A DNA stretch of 64,000 nucleotides from NCBI RefSeq assembly GCF_036013525.1, contig NZ_CP107853.1:5146001-5210000 (forward strand), in the 5' to 3' direction. Made by a program: the position numbers and the translations under genes. This document shows positions 23,831-33,333 of this stretch, in pieces (the stretch's first letter is position 1; every line of letters begins with the position of its first letter). This DNA comes from Nonomuraea sp. NBC_00507 (GTDB lineage Bacteria; Actinomycetota; Actinomycetes; Streptosporangiales; Streptosporangiaceae). Under the pieces are notes generated by a model. That model did not search any database. It saw only the letters and a list, made by a program, of their open reading frames with translations, and had not been told where the DNA came from.

Positions 23831-26290
23831 ATGAGCTCGCCCCCGACGATCCGTACCAAGCTGCTCAGGATCCTCCTGCTCCCGCTGGTATCCATGGTCG
23901 CTCTGTGGGGATTCATCGCCTACTCCAGTGTGGCGGAGATCGTCACGGTCTCCCAGGCGCAGGACCGCTGGGAGGAGATCGGGTCGCCGGTGCTGCAGCT
24001 GATCGTCGAACTGCAGCGGGAGCGGCAACTGTCCGCCGAGGCGGCGGGTGACACCGCGGCGTCCGTTCCTCTGGCCCACCAGCGGCGGGTCACCGATGCC
24101 AAGGCCGAGCAGCTGCGCCAGGTCATCGGATCCGTTGACGTGACCTCGGACGGCGCGGAGACGCCCGCCCAGGTGCGGGCGTTGTTGCAGGCGCTCGACG
24201 GGTTACGGTCGCTGCGTGAGTCCGCCGACGGGGGCGTGCTGGCTCCGCCACTGGCGATCACCGACGCTTACAACAAACTGATCGACGTCGCCAACAAGCA
24301 GTTCAGCGACCGCGACGCGCTGAGCGACGTCTCGTCCTTCCGCTCGGTGCGCGGGATGGCCGCCTACAGCGCCGCTGGGGAGTATCTGGGCCGGGAGCAC
24401 GCGGTGCTCACCAGCACGATGGTGGTGCGCAGGATGACGCCCACCGACCGTGCCGCGTTCGTCGCCGCGTTCACCAGCCGCCGGATCGTCTTCGCCAACG
24501 CCGAGCGCGACGTCGACGCCGATATGCAGGTGAGGCTCAACAAGCTGGTCGAGAGCGCCGCGTACAAGCGGCTGCTGGACATCGAGGACGAGCTGTTCAC
24601 GTGGGACACGAGCGGCGGCGCGCCACCTGTCGACCCCGTCGAGTGGAAGAGCGACGCCGACTCCATGCTCGGCGCGATGTACCTCGACACGCGGCATGAG
24701 CTCAACCATGTCCAGGCCCAGGCGGCGGAGCAGAAGACCGGGGCGTACTGGCGGATCGGGCTGGTCCTGGTCCTCGGCCTCGCGGCGGTGCTCGCGTCGG
24801 TGGCGCTGTCGTACCGGTTCGGCCGCTCGCTGATCGACGAGCTCAAGAGACTGCAGGCGGCGGCGGCCGAGATGGCCGAGCAGCGGCTGCCCCGGCTGGT
24901 CGAGCGGCTGCGCCGCGGCGACGACGTGGACCCGGCCACCGAAGCCCCCGTCCTCGACCCGGCCGGCACCGCCGAGGTCGATCGCCTGGTGCACGCCTTC
25001 TCCGAGGTGCGCCGGACCGCGGTCGAGGCCGCGGTGGGGCAGGCGAGCCTGCGCAAGGGTGTCGGCCAGGTCTTCCTCAACCTGGCCCGGCGTAACCAGG
25101 CGCTGCTCCACCGCCAGCTCGCCCTGCTCGACACCATGGAGCGGCGGGCCGACGAGCCCGAGGTCCTGGAGGACCTGTTCAAGCTCGACCACCTGACCAC
25201 CCGCATGCGGCGGCACGCGGAGAACCTGATCATCCTGTCCGACTCCGCCCCGGCGCGCCGCTGGCGTGACCCGGTGTCGCTGTTCGACGTCGTCCGCGCG
25301 GCGGTGCTGGAGGTCGAGGACTACACCCGCGTCACCGTCACGCCGATGCCGAACGCCCCGCTGCTGGTCGGTGCCGCGGTCACCGACGTGATCCACCTGA
25401 TCGCCGAGCTGGTGGAGAACGCCACCGTCTTCTCCCCGCCCGACACGAGCGTGCAGATCCGCAGCATGACGGCGGCCAACGGCTTCGCGCTCGAGGTGGA
25501 GGATCGTGGTCTGGGGCTGAGCCAGGCCACCCTCGACGAGATCAACGCCCGGCTGGCCCAGCCGCCGGAGTTCGACCTGGCCGACAGCGACCGGCTCGGG
25601 TTGTTCGTGGTGTCCAGGCTGGCCGCGCGGCTCGGCATCAAGATCATGCTGCGGCGCTCGCCGTACGACGGGACCACCGCGATCGTACTGCTGCCCTCCG
25701 CATTGCTCGCCGGCGCCGACGCCCCGGCCGTCACAGCGCCGCAGCGCTCGCCGCGACCGGCCGACCACGCCGCCCGCCAGGGCCGGCCGGTCGGAGCTCG
25801 GCGGGCGCTCGGCGCGGCGCAGCCCGGCCTGGACGAGGGTACGCCGGACACGCCCGAGGTCGCGACCTGGTTCGAGGCGAACCCCGCGCCGAGGCCGCGC
25901 CAGGCGAACGGCATCGGGCCGGTGAACGGGCCGGCACCGGGCAACGGGTCCACCGCCGAGCCGGACGCCGGGCCCGTGCTGAGGCAGGCGCACGGCGCCG
26001 CCAAGCCCCCCGCGCCGGACGTCGAGTGGAGCGTCACGGTGCCGCCCCAGGAGACGACCGAGGACCTCGACGGGCTGCCGATGCGGATCCCGCAGACCAG
26101 CATGGCTCCCCAACTGCGTGCCACCAGGCGCGTGGAGCCGCGCGCGGTCTCGGTGCGCTCGCCGGAGGAGCACGCACAGCTCATGTCGTCCATGCAACGC
26201 GGCTGGCAGCAGGGCCGCCACCAAGCGGAGCAGGGACAAGACGTGTGGAATCGAAAGGACGACCATCCCGATGCCCGACCCCAGAAGTGA
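23831..26290 (+). CDS. cvnA: Conservon sensor kinase-like protein CvnA with NIT-type sensor domain
   Basis: An 819-residue membrane protein. TM1 (about 11-33) and TM2 (about 307-328) enclose a helical extracytoplasmic domain like the nitrate/nitrite-sensing (NIT) fold. HAMP and a HATPase domain follow (AELVENATVFSPP, EDRGLGLS, DRLGLFVVSRLA). No canonical H-box (SHELRTPL type) is seen, as usual for CvnA proteins. The last ~220 residues are Pro/Ala-rich and disordered. ATG 23831 is used; GTG 23810 is in frame and possible. The next three genes overlap in cvnB-C-D order. In Streptomyces these form a membrane-associated G-protein-like complex. Confidence 0.9.
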   Translation: MSSPPTIRTKLLRILLLPLVSMVALWGFIAYSSVAEIVTVSQAQDRWEEIGSPVLQLIVELQRERQLSAEAAGDTAASVPLAHQRRVTDAKAEQLRQVIGSVDVTSDGAETPAQVRALLQALDGLRSLRESADGGVLAPPLAITDAYNKLIDVANKQFSDRDALSDVSSFRSVRGMAAYSAAGEYLGREHAVLTSTMVVRRMTPTDRAAFVAAFTSRRIVFANAERDVDADMQVRLNKLVESAAYKRLLDIEDELFTWDTSGGAPPVDPVEWKSDADSMLGAMYLDTRHELNHVQAQAAEQKTGAYWRIGLVLVLGLAAVLASVALSYRFGRSLIDELKRLQAAAAEMAEQRLPRLVERLRRGDDVDPATEAPVLDPAGTAEVDRLVHAFSEVRRTAVEAAVGQASLRKGVGQVFLNLARRNQALLHRQLALLDTMERRADEPEVLEDLFKLDHLTTRMRRHAENLIILSDSAPARRWRDPVSLFDVVRAAVLEVEDYTRVTVTPMPNAPLLVGAAVTDVIHLIAELVENATVFSPPDTSVQIRSMTAANGFALEVEDRGLGLSQATLDEINARLAQPPEFDLADSDRLGLFVVSRLAARLGIKIMLRRSPYDGTTAIVLLPSALLAGADAPAVTAPQRSPRPADHAARQGRPVGARRALGAAQPGLDEGTPDTPEVATWFEANPAPRPRQANGIGPVNGPAPGNGSTAEPDAGPVLRQAHGAAKPPAPDVEWSVTVPPQETTEDLDGLPMRIPQTSMAPQLRATRRVEPRAVSVRSPEEHAQLMSSMQRGWQQGRHQAEQGQDVWNRKDDHPDARPQK

Positions 26291-26696
26291 ACTGAGCTGG
26301 CTGCTCGACGACCTCACCCAGCGCGTCCCCGGCATCCGGCACGCCATCGTGCTGTCCGCCGACGGGCTGGCCATGGGCGGCTCCCGGGAGCTCACCCGGG
26401 AGGACGCCGAGCACCTGTCCGCCATCTCCGCCGGCAGCCACAGCCTCGCCATGGGCGCGGGACGGCACTTCGGCATGGGCGGTGTACGGCAGACGATCAT
26501 CGAGCTGGAAGGCGGCTTCCTGTTCGTCACCGCGGCGGGCCAGGGCGCCCGGCTGGCCGTGCTCGCCTCGGGCGACGCCGAGCTGGGCATGGTCACGTAC
26601 GAGATGGCGCTCATGGTCAAGCGGGTGGGCGAGCACCTCACCGCGCAGCCGAGGGGGGCGGCACCGGCACCCGCCTGGAACGGCGCGAGAGCGTGA
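26271..26696 (+). CDS. cvnB: Roadblock/LC7 domain protein CvnB
   Basis: A 141-residue roadblock/LC7 protein (ELSWLLDDLTQRVPGIRHAI, VLSADGLAMGGS, LAVLASGDAELGMVTYEM). Such proteins act as GTPase-regulating subunits. ATG 26271 lies 20 bases inside the end of cvnA, behind AAAGGA. It overlaps the next gene by GTGA. Confidence 0.93.
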   Translation: MPDPRSELSWLLDDLTQRVPGIRHAIVLSADGLAMGGSRELTREDAEHLSAISAGSHSLAMGAGRHFGMGGVRQTIIELEGGFLFVTAAGQGARLAVLASGDAELGMVTYEMALMVKRVGEHLTAQPRGAAPAPAWNGARA

Positions 26697-27040
26697 CAGG
26701 GGAGGATCCCGGGCCGCTGATCCGGCTGTTCGGGCTGACCGGGGGCAGGGCGCGCCCACAGGGCGAGACGTTCGACCTGGTCGCCATCGTCACGACGGTC
26801 GGCGGCTCGTACGTGTCGGAGCTGATCCCGGAGCATCGCGCCGTGCTGTCGTTGTGCCGCCGGCCCACGCCGGTGGCCGATGTCGCGGCGCACCTCAGGC
26901 TGCCCCTCAACATCACCCGGGTGATCCTGGGCGACCTGCGACGCGAGGGCTTTGTCACCATCGAGCGCCCGCGCCCGGTGGCGCAGACGATCGACGAACG
27001 CATCTACAGGGAAGTGCTGCATGGACTACGCAGCCTCTGA
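26693..27040 (+). CDS. cvnC: DUF742 protein CvnC
   Basis: A 115-residue DUF742 protein with a winged-helix-like core (RRPTPVADVAAHLRLPLNIT, VILGDLRREGFVTI). It begins at GTG 26693 overlapping the cvnB stop. DUF742 proteins are constant members of conservons, probably adaptor subunits; DNA binding has not been shown to my knowledge. Confidence 0.93.
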   Translation: MTGEDPGPLIRLFGLTGGRARPQGETFDLVAIVTTVGGSYVSELIPEHRAVLSLCRRPTPVADVAAHLRLPLNITRVILGDLRREGFVTIERPRPVAQTIDERIYREVLHGLRSL

Positions 27041-27602
27041 GCCGGGGACGACCGCGGTCGCCTCGGCCTTGGCCATCAAGATCCTCATCGCGGGTGGCTT
27101 CGGCGTCGGCAAGACGACCATGGTGGGCACGATCAGCGAGATCCGGCCGCTGCACACCGAGGAGCTGCTGAGCGAGCGAGGCGTCGGGGTGGACGACACC
27201 TCGGGCGTGGAGGCCAAGACCACGACCACGGTGGCGCTGGATTTCGGCCGCATCACGATCCGCGAGGGGCTGTGGCTGTACCTGTTCGGCACGCCCGGGC
27301 AGGACCGGTTCTGGTTCATGTGGGATGAGCTGGCCGTCGGCGCGCTGGGCGCGGTCGTGCTCGCCGACACCCGCCGCCTGGAGGACTGCTTCCCCGCGGT
27401 GGACTACTTCGAGCAGCGCGGCCTTCCGTTCGTGGTCGCCGTGAACTGCTTCGACGGCGCCCGCCGCCACGACACGGCGAAGGTACGGCGGGCGCTCTCA
27501 CTGCACGAGATCATCCCCATCGTGCTGTGCGACGTGCGCGATCGCGAGTCGGTCAAGCGGGTGCTCACCACGCTGGTCACGTACGCGGTGGAAGGCCCAT
27601 GA
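27021..27602 (+). CDS. cvnD: Conservon GTP-binding protein CvnD
   Basis: A 193-residue small GTPase-like protein. The P-loop is GGFGVGKTT (25-33) and the G3-like segment is FGTPGQDRFWFM. The G4 position reads NCFD instead of NKxD, as expected for this family. It starts at ATG 27021, overlapping cvnC by 20 bases. It is the last gene of the operon. No cytochrome P450 or effector gene follows in this conservon. Confidence 0.93.
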   Translation: MDYAASEPGTTAVASALAIKILIAGGFGVGKTTMVGTISEIRPLHTEELLSERGVGVDDTSGVEAKTTTTVALDFGRITIREGLWLYLFGTPGQDRFWFMWDELAVGALGAVVLADTRRLEDCFPAVDYFEQRGLPFVVAVNCFDGARRHDTAKVRRALSLHEIIPIVLCDVRDRESVKRVLTTLVTYAVEGP

Positions 27603-27620
27603 CCGTGCGGGCGGTTCGCA

Positions 27621-29264
27621 TCATCCCAGGTGCGTCGGGGCGAACATGCGCAGGGTCGCGGGCAGGACGATGACGCTCGGTCCCGGCGTTCGCAGCGCCC
27701 GCGCGAGGTCGCCTTCCAGGTCTGCCGGGGTGGTGCGGCAGGCGGGCACGCCGAAGGCGGCCGCGAGCGCGACGAAGTCCGGCCTGGCCAGCTCGGTCGC
27801 CGTGGCGACGCCGAACGCGCCGGTCATGTACTCGCGCAGGATGCCGTAGCCGCCGTCGTCCACGATCAACCAGGTCACGTCGAGGTCATGCTGGCGGAGC
27901 GTGGCCAGCTCGGCCAGGCCGTACATCGCGCCGCCGTCACCGCTGACCGCGAGCACCGGCCCGCCGGTGGCGGCGGCCGCGCCGAGCGCCGCGGGAAGCG
28001 CGTAGCCGAGCCCGCCCGCGCCCTGCGCCGACTCCATCGGCCGCGGCCAGGCGGACCAGGCCCAGTACGCGAGGATCGTCATGTCCCAGAAGCTCAGCGC
28101 CTCCGCCGGCAGCGCACGGTCCACGGCCGCGAGCAGTGCGCGCTCGACCGCGAGGTCTTGTGCGTCCAGGCGCTCGGCGACGCGCGCGAGCACGTCACGC
28201 ACCGCATCCCGGGCCGCCGGCCCACGGCCGGGGTTCGACGCCGCACCCTTGACGGCCGGCGCCAGCGCCTCCAAAGCCAGGCGAGCGTCCGCGTGGACGG
28301 CCAGCGCCGGATGGTTGGATTCCAGCTTGCCGAGGTCGGCCTCGATCTGGATGACGCGGCCGTGTGGCCGCATCGTGTGGTAATTGCTGGACAGTTCCCC
28401 CAGGCCCGAGCCGACGACCAGCAGCACGTCGGCGTCCTCCAGGAACGCCGTCAGATGCCGGTCCTCCAGCCACGACCGCAGCGACAGCGGATGATCCCAG
28501 GGGAAGGCGCCCTTCGCGCCGAACGTGGTGGCGACCGGTGCATTCAGCTCCTCGGCCAGCTCCAGCAGAGCCGCCTGAGCGCCGGCGCGGACCACGCCAC
28601 CGCCGGCCAGGATCACCGGGGCGCTCGCCTGGGCCAGCAGGTCCGCCGCCGCGGTGACGAGCTCGGCCCGCGGGGTGAGCGGCCTCGGCGCCACCCGGAG
28701 CTCGGCGACCATGGGAAGGTCGGTCGCGCCGAGCAGCACGTCCTGCGGGATCTCCACCCAGACCGGGCCGGCGGGTGCGGTGAGCGCGGCTTCCCACGCC
28801 TGCGCCAGCGCCGGCACGATCTGACCGGCTGTCCGCACCACGTGGACCGACTTCACCACGTCACGGAAGGACGCGGCCTGGTCGGGCAGCTCGTGCAGGT
28901 AGCCCTTGCGCCCGCCGCCCAGCCCGTCCGCCGGGATCTGGCTGCTGACGCCCAGGACGGGGACGCTCGCCGTACGGGACTCCATGAGCGCGGGCAGCGT
29001 GCCCAGCGCGCCCGGACCGGTGGACACCAGGAACGGCGTGACCGAGCCGGTCGCACGGGCGTGACCATCGGCGGCCAGCGCGACGCTCAGCTCTGTCCGG
29101 CACCCCACGTACCGCAGGGGTGCTCGGCGTAGTGCGTCGAACAGGCCGAGCGCGTGCTGCCCCGGCTCGCCGAAGACCGTGGTGGCGCCGAGCGCGGCGA
29201 GCGACTCGACGACCAGGTCGCCGCCCGTCCGCACGGGTTTCGGCGCGGAATCGACGGATCCCAT
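27621..29264 (-). CDS. Thiamine-pyrophosphate-dependent enzyme (acetolactate synthase/2-oxo acid decarboxylase family)
   Basis: A 547-residue TPP enzyme. The activating Glu58 lies in CRTELSVALAADGHA. The central domain is FAD/Rossmann-like (PVILAGGGVVRAG). The C-terminal pyrophosphate site is SGDGGAMYGLAELATL, ending in VDDGGYG where most relatives have NN. The segment KGYLHELPDQ resembles 5-guanidino-2-oxopentanoate decarboxylase (AruI) more than acetolactate synthase, in my reading. ATG 29264 follows AAAGGACC. Thirteen bases separate it from the amino-acid importer ATPase gene upstream, so it is probably the last gene of that operon. A role in catabolism of the imported amino acid or its 2-oxo acid is inference. 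Confidence 0.85.
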   Translation of the reverse strand: MGSVDSAPKPVRTGGDLVVESLAALGATTVFGEPGQHALGLFDALRRAPLRYVGCRTELSVALAADGHARATGSVTPFLVSTGPGALGTLPALMESRTASVPVLGVSSQIPADGLGGGRKGYLHELPDQAASFRDVVKSVHVVRTAGQIVPALAQAWEAALTAPAGPVWVEIPQDVLLGATDLPMVAELRVAPRPLTPRAELVTAAADLLAQASAPVILAGGGVVRAGAQAALLELAEELNAPVATTFGAKGAFPWDHPLSLRSWLEDRHLTAFLEDADVLLVVGSGLGELSSNYHTMRPHGRVIQIEADLGKLESNHPALAVHADARLALEALAPAVKGAASNPGRGPAARDAVRDVLARVAERLDAQDLAVERALLAAVDRALPAEALSFWDMTILAYWAWSAWPRPMESAQGAGGLGYALPAALGAAAATGGPVLAVSGDGGAMYGLAELATLRQHDLDVTWLIVDDGGYGILREYMTGAFGVATATELARPDFVALAAAFGVPACRTTPADLEGDLARALRTPGPSVIVLPATLRMFAPTHLG

Positions 29265-29277
29265 GAGGTCCTTTCGC

Positions 29278-30048
29278 CTAAAGGACCTTGGCCAGGAAGG
29301 CCTGGGTCCTGTGGTGCCGGGGATTGGTGATCAGCTCGCCGGCCGGTCCCGCCTCGACGATCATCCCGTCGTCCATGAAGACCACGTGGTCGGCCACCTC
29401 GCGGGCGAATCCGATCTCGTGCGTCACCACGACCATCGTCATTCCCGCGCCGGCCAGGTCCTTCATCACGTCGAGGACCTCGCCGACGAGCTCGGGGTCG
29501 AGCGCGCTGGTCGGCTCGTCGAACAACATCAGCTTGGGCTGCATGGCGAGGGCCCTGGCGATCGCGACCCGCTGCTGCTGACCGCCGGAGAGCTGGGCGG
29601 GGTAGTGGCCGGCCCGCTCCTCCATGCCGACCCGCCGCAGCAGGTCGAGCGCCGCCTGCCGGACGGCCTCGCGGGGCCGGCCGAGCACGTGCAACGGCGC
29701 CTCCATGACGTTCTCCAGCGCCGTGCGGTGCGGGAAGAGGTTGAAGCTCTGGAACACCATGCCGATGTCACGCCGCTGGTCGGCCACCTCGCGCGGGCGC
29801 ATCTCGTACTTCTTGCCGCCGGAGCGGCGGTAGCCGACCAGGTGGCCGTCGACCCAGATCTCACCGCCGTCGAGCCGTTCGAGGTGATTCACGCACCGCA
29901 GGAACGTCGACTTGCCCGAGCCCGACGGGCCGAGCAGGCACACCACCTGGCCGGGGTGCACCGTCAGGTCGATGCCCTTGAGCACCTCGACCTTCCCGAA
30001 GCTCTTGCGTACGGCCCGCGCGACGAGCAGCGGCGTCACGTCACTCAT
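29278..30048 (-). CDS. Polar amino-acid ABC transporter ATP-binding protein
   Basis: A 256-residue ATPase of the GlnQ/HisP type. Walker A is GPSGSGKST, the signature [15 protein letters not shown], Walker [14 protein letters not shown] and the switch His is in [13 protein letters not shown] 30048 overlaps the permease stop. Third gene of the SBP-permease-ATPase operon read leftward from 31774. Confidence 0.95.
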   Translation of the reverse strand: MSDVTPLLVARAVRKSFGKVEVLKGIDLTVHPGQVVCLLGPSGSGKSTFLRCVNHLERLDGGEIWVDGHLVGYRRSGGKKYEMRPREVADQRRDIGMVFQSFNLFPHRTALENVMEAPLHVLGRPREAVRQAALDLLRRVGMEERAGHYPAQLSGGQQQRVAIARALAMQPKLMLFDEPTSALDPELVGEVLDVMKDLAGAGMTMVVVTHEIGFAREVADHVVFMDDGMIVEAGPAGELITNPRHHRTQAFLAKVL

Positions 30049-30884
30049 GCGTGCCCTCCGAGTCGCCGTTCGAGCCTGGACTGGGCGAAGGTCAGCAGCG
30101 TGGTCAGCGCGAGATACCAGAGGCTGGCGACGATCAGCAGCGGGATCTGCTGGAAGTTGCGGCCGTAGATCAGCTGCGCGCTGGTCAGCAGGTCCGGCAG
30201 GCCGATGACCAGCACCAGGGAGGTGAGCTTGAGCATCGAGATCGTTTCGTTCGCGGTCGGAGGCACGATCACCCGGGCCGCCTGGGGCAGGATGACCCGC
30301 CGGTAGACCAGCGCGGGCCGCATGCCGAGCGCCTCGGCCGCCTCCCGCTGCCCTCGGTCCACGGAGCCGATGCCCGCCCTGACGATCTCGGCCATGTACG
30401 CGGCCTCGTTGAGCCCGAGGCCGAGAATGGCCGCGGTGAACGGGGTGATCAGCGTGTTGACCGGCGCGGAGAAGAACTCGGGCCCGAAGGGGATCCCCAC
30501 GCTGATCCGCGGCATCACCGCGCCGAGGAAGAACCAGAACAGCAGCTGGACCAGGATCGGCGTGCCACGGAAGAGCCACACGTACGCGGCGGACACCCAG
30601 CGCAGCAGCGGGTTCTCCGAGAGCCGCATGATCGCCAGAGCCGTGCCGAGCACCACGCCCGCCAGCATGGCGAGCACCGTCAGCTCGATCGTGAGCAGCA
30701 GCCCGCGCATGATCGACAGCTCGAAGAGGTAGCCCGCCACCAGGTCGAGCCGCAGGGCCGGGGTGGTCACCACGAAGCTGACTGCCATCGCGGCCAGCAC
30801 CGCGAGCACCGCCGCGGCCACCCACCTGCCGGTGCGCCGCAGCGGCACGATCGGCTCGGCCGCGTGCTCCTCGACGCTCGTCAT
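30045..30884 (-). CDS. Polar amino-acid ABC transporter permease
   Basis: A 279-residue HisM/GlnP-type permease. Membrane segments and the EAA loop ([20 protein letters not shown]) are clear; [14 protein letters not shown] is characteristic. The start at ATG 30884 overlaps the binding-protein stop by four bases. It probably works as a homodimer, since only one permease is encoded. Confidence 0.95.
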   Translation of the reverse strand: MTSVEEHAAEPIVPLRRTGRWVAAAVLAVLAAMAVSFVVTTPALRLDLVAGYLFELSIMRGLLLTIELTVLAMLAGVVLGTALAIMRLSENPLLRWVSAAYVWLFRGTPILVQLLFWFFLGAVMPRISVGIPFGPEFFSAPVNTLITPFTAAILGLGLNEAAYMAEIVRAGIGSVDRGQREAAEALGMRPALVYRRVILPQAARVIVPPTANETISMLKLTSLVLVIGLPDLLTSAQLIYGRNFQQIPLLIVASLWYLALTTLLTFAQSRLERRLGGHA

Positions 30885-31774
30885 GAGCCCGCGTTGATCG
30901 CGGCGTCCTTGAACGCCTGCGCCTGCAGGTTCCACTTGGCCAGCAGCTGGTCGTAGGTGCCGTTCGCGATGACCTTCTTCAGCGCGGCCTGAACGGCGTC
31001 CCGCAGCTGCGGCTTGCTCTTGGGGATGGGGATGCCGACGGGCAGCGGGTCGATCGCGCTCACGGCGACCTCGAACTGCTGCGGCGCCTGCTTCACGCTG
31101 TAGGCCAGGGTCAGGTCCAGCGCGGCGACCATGTCGGCCCGCTTGGACTGCAGGGCCTGCACGGCGCTGGCCTGGTCGGGGAAGGGCACCTTCTCCACGG
31201 CCGGCTTGCCGGCGTCGGCGCACTTCTTCGTGACGTCGTCCACGAGCAGGTCGCCGGTCGCGGCCTTCTCGACGGCGACCTTCTTGCCGCACATGTCGAG
31301 GACCTCCTTGACGCCCTGCGGGTTGCCCTTGGGCACCATGAGCGCCGAGCCGGACTTGAGGTAGTCGACGAAGTCCACCTGCTGCTGGCGCTCCTTCTTG
31401 TCCAGCATGCTCGTCAGGCCCAGGTCGTAGCGGCCGGCGTTGAGCCCGCCGATGATGCCGTCGAAGTTGACGTTCTCGAAGGCGAACTCCACGCCCAGCA
31501 CCTCGCCGAGGGCCTTGCCCAGGTCGGCGTCGAACCCGAGCACGGTCTTGTTGTCGGTGTCGAAGAACTCCATCGGCGGGAAGGAGACACCGGAGGCCAC
31601 ACGCACCTTGCCGGCCTGCTGGACGTCCGCCGGGAGCAGCTTGGCGATCGCCTCGTCCTTCGCGCCCGCCGAGATCTGGGTCGTGGGGGCGGCCGTGGTC
31701 TCCTCGGGCGCGGCGCAGCCGGCGAGAGCCAGGCCGGCGAGGCCGGCGAGGGTGATGGCAAGTGCTCTTCTCAT
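30881..31774 (-). CDS. Polar amino-acid ABC transporter substrate-binding lipoprotein
   Basis: A 297-residue family-3 solute-binding protein. The lipobox is LAGC with Cys20. The ligand-binding core is visible ([50 protein letters not shown]). ATG 31774 gives a clean signal peptide; an ATG seven codons upstream does not. It is divergent from the PucR regulator at 31879. The ligand is probably a polar amino acid or amine. Confidence 0.94.
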   Translation of the reverse strand: MRRALAITLAGLAGLALAGCAAPEETTAAPTTQISAGAKDEAIAKLLPADVQQAGKVRVASGVSFPPMEFFDTDNKTVLGFDADLGKALGEVLGVEFAFENVNFDGIIGGLNAGRYDLGLTSMLDKKERQQQVDFVDYLKSGSALMVPKGNPQGVKEVLDMCGKKVAVEKAATGDLLVDDVTKKCADAGKPAVEKVPFPDQASAVQALQSKRADMVAALDLTLAYSVKQAPQQFEVAVSAIDPLPVGIPIPKSKPQLRDAVQAALKKVIANGTYDQLLAKWNLQAQAFKDAAINAGS

Positions 31775-31871
31775 GTGGTGCCCGTGCCTTCCCATACAGG
31801 TGGATGGCATTGAGTGTGGGGGCCGTACCGCGGACCTTCAATCGGGGCAGACCTGAAGACGCGCCATATCC

Positions 31872-31889
31872 TTTGTGGGTGACCACAAA
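31872..31889. promoter_or_regulatory. Inverted repeat spanning the PucR start codon
   Basis: tttgtgg-gtga-ccacaaa is a perfect 7-bp dyad whose loop contains the GTG start at 31879. Its position between the divergent PucR and importer genes suits an operator or an mRNA hairpin limiting initiation. Confidence 0.55.
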
Positions 31890-33333
31890 AGTGTCGGTGG
31901 AGGACCTACTGCGCTCTCCCGCTCTCCAGCTGCGGCTGCTTGCCGGCGAGGCGGGACTGGGGCGGTCGGTGTCGTGGGCGCACGTCAGCGAGCTCGACGA
32001 CCCCACGCCCTGGCTGCTCGGCGCGGAGGTCATCATGACGGCGGGGATCGCGATCCCGCGCCAGGCCGCCAAACAGCGCGCCTATCTGGAGCGGCTCGAC
32101 GACGCGGGCGTGTCCGCGCTCGCCCTGTCGGCGCAGCTGCACGTACCGCCGCTGCACGATACCTTCTTCCAGGCCGCCGAGGAGCGGGGGATGCCCGTGC
32201 TCGAGGTGCCGCTGGCGGTGCCGTTCATCGCGATCGCCCAGGAGGTGGCCGCGGCCGTCCAGGAGGACGCCAGTCAACGCCTCGGCGCACAGCTCCAGGT
32301 GTTCGGCGCGCTGCGCTGGCTGGCGGCCGAGAATCTCGGCACCGCGACCTTGTTCAAACGTCTCGAGCGGCTGTCCGGCTATGAGGTCTACCTGTGCACC
32401 CCGCAGGGGCGGCCGTTGTTGCCGGGAGTGCCGGTGCCCGATCTGGCCGTGCTCCCGTCCCAGCCGGAAGCGCCGCCCACCATTCCCGGCGGCTTCGTCC
32501 TGCCCGTGCCGGCGCCGGGCGGGCCCGCGGGCTTTCTCGTCGCCTTCGAACGCCAGGGCGCCAGGCCGGCGGGGCTTGCCGTGGTGCAGCACATCGCCAC
32601 CGTGGCCGCCCTGCAGGTGGCCATGACCCGCCACGAGCGTGAGACGCTGCGCCGCCAGGGCGCGGAAACCCTGTCCGAGCTGCTCCAGGACGTCCTCGAT
32701 CCGGCCACGGCGCGGCGCCGGCTGGTCAGGATGGGGCTGCCCGTGGACGCCGAGCTGGCCCTCCTCGTGATCAGGAACGTGCCCGATGAGGCCATTCACC
32801 GCGCGCTCGACGATCAGCCGCACCTCATGCTCCGCAGGGGCGACGACCGCTACGTGCTCGGCTCACCCGCCCTCGAGGCTGCCGTCGCGGCGCTGCCCGA
32901 CGTGGCGGCGGGCATGAGCAGGCCGTTCCCACCGGGGGAGTCCCTGCAGGTCCCCAAGCGGGAGGCGGTGTGGGCGGCGTCCTCGGCGTCGGAGTCGGGG
33001 CGCGCCCTGGTGCACTACGGTGACGACACCACCGGCAGGTGGCTGCCCGACGATCCGTGGGCGCTCACCGCGCTGGTCGAGAACGTGCTCGGCAAGGTGC
33101 TCGCCTACGACTCCGCGCACGGCTCGCAGCTGCTGACGTCCGTGCGGACCTGGATGGAGCGTGACCGGCGCACCGAGGACGCCGCGGCCGCGCTGCACAT
33201 TCATCCCAACACGCTGGCGTACCGGCTGCGCAGGTTCGCCGAGCTGACGGGCCGCGACCTGTCGTCCACCGCGGCGTTCGCCGAGGTGTGGCTGGCGTTG
33301 CGAGCCGGGCGCCAGCTCGGTCTCATGGACTGA
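31879..33333 (+). CDS. PucR-family transcriptional regulator
   Basis: A 484-residue regulator. The N-terminal purine-catabolism-regulator-like domain (VSVEDLLRSPALQLRLLAGE, EVIMTAGIAIP) is followed by a GGDEF-like linker region. The C-terminal PucR helix-turn-helix contains DRRTEDAAAALHIHPNTLAYRLRR, cut here at its core. It is divergent from the amino-acid importer and the TPP-enzyme operon, its likely target. The GTG start lies in a dyad. The end overlaps the convergent acyltransferase gene by 11 bases. Confidence 0.92.
   Translation: MTTKVSVEDLLRSPALQLRLLAGEAGLGRSVSWAHVSELDDPTPWLLGAEVIMTAGIAIPRQAAKQRAYLERLDDAGVSALALSAQLHVPPLHDTFFQAAEERGMPVLEVPLAVPFIAIAQEVAAAVQEDASQRLGAQLQVFGALRWLAAENLGTATLFKRLERLSGYEVYLCTPQGRPLLPGVPVPDLAVLPSQPEAPPTIPGGFVLPVPAPGGPAGFLVAFERQGARPAGLAVVQHIATVAALQVAMTRHERETLRRQGAETLSELLQDVLDPATARRRLVRMGLPVDAELALLVIRNVPDEAIHRALDDQPHLMLRRGDDRYVLGSPALEAAVAALPDVAAGMSRPFPPGESLQVPKREAVWAASSASESGRALVHYGDDTTGRWLPDDPWALTALVENVLGKVLAYDSAHGSQLLTSVRTWMERDRRTEDAAAALHIHPNTLAYRLRRFAELTGRDLSSTAAFAEVWLALRAGRQLGLMD

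Noticed and set aside
24203..27022. 939-codon open frame antisense to cvnA-cvnD
   Set aside because: A GC shadow of four genes with clear families on the other strand.
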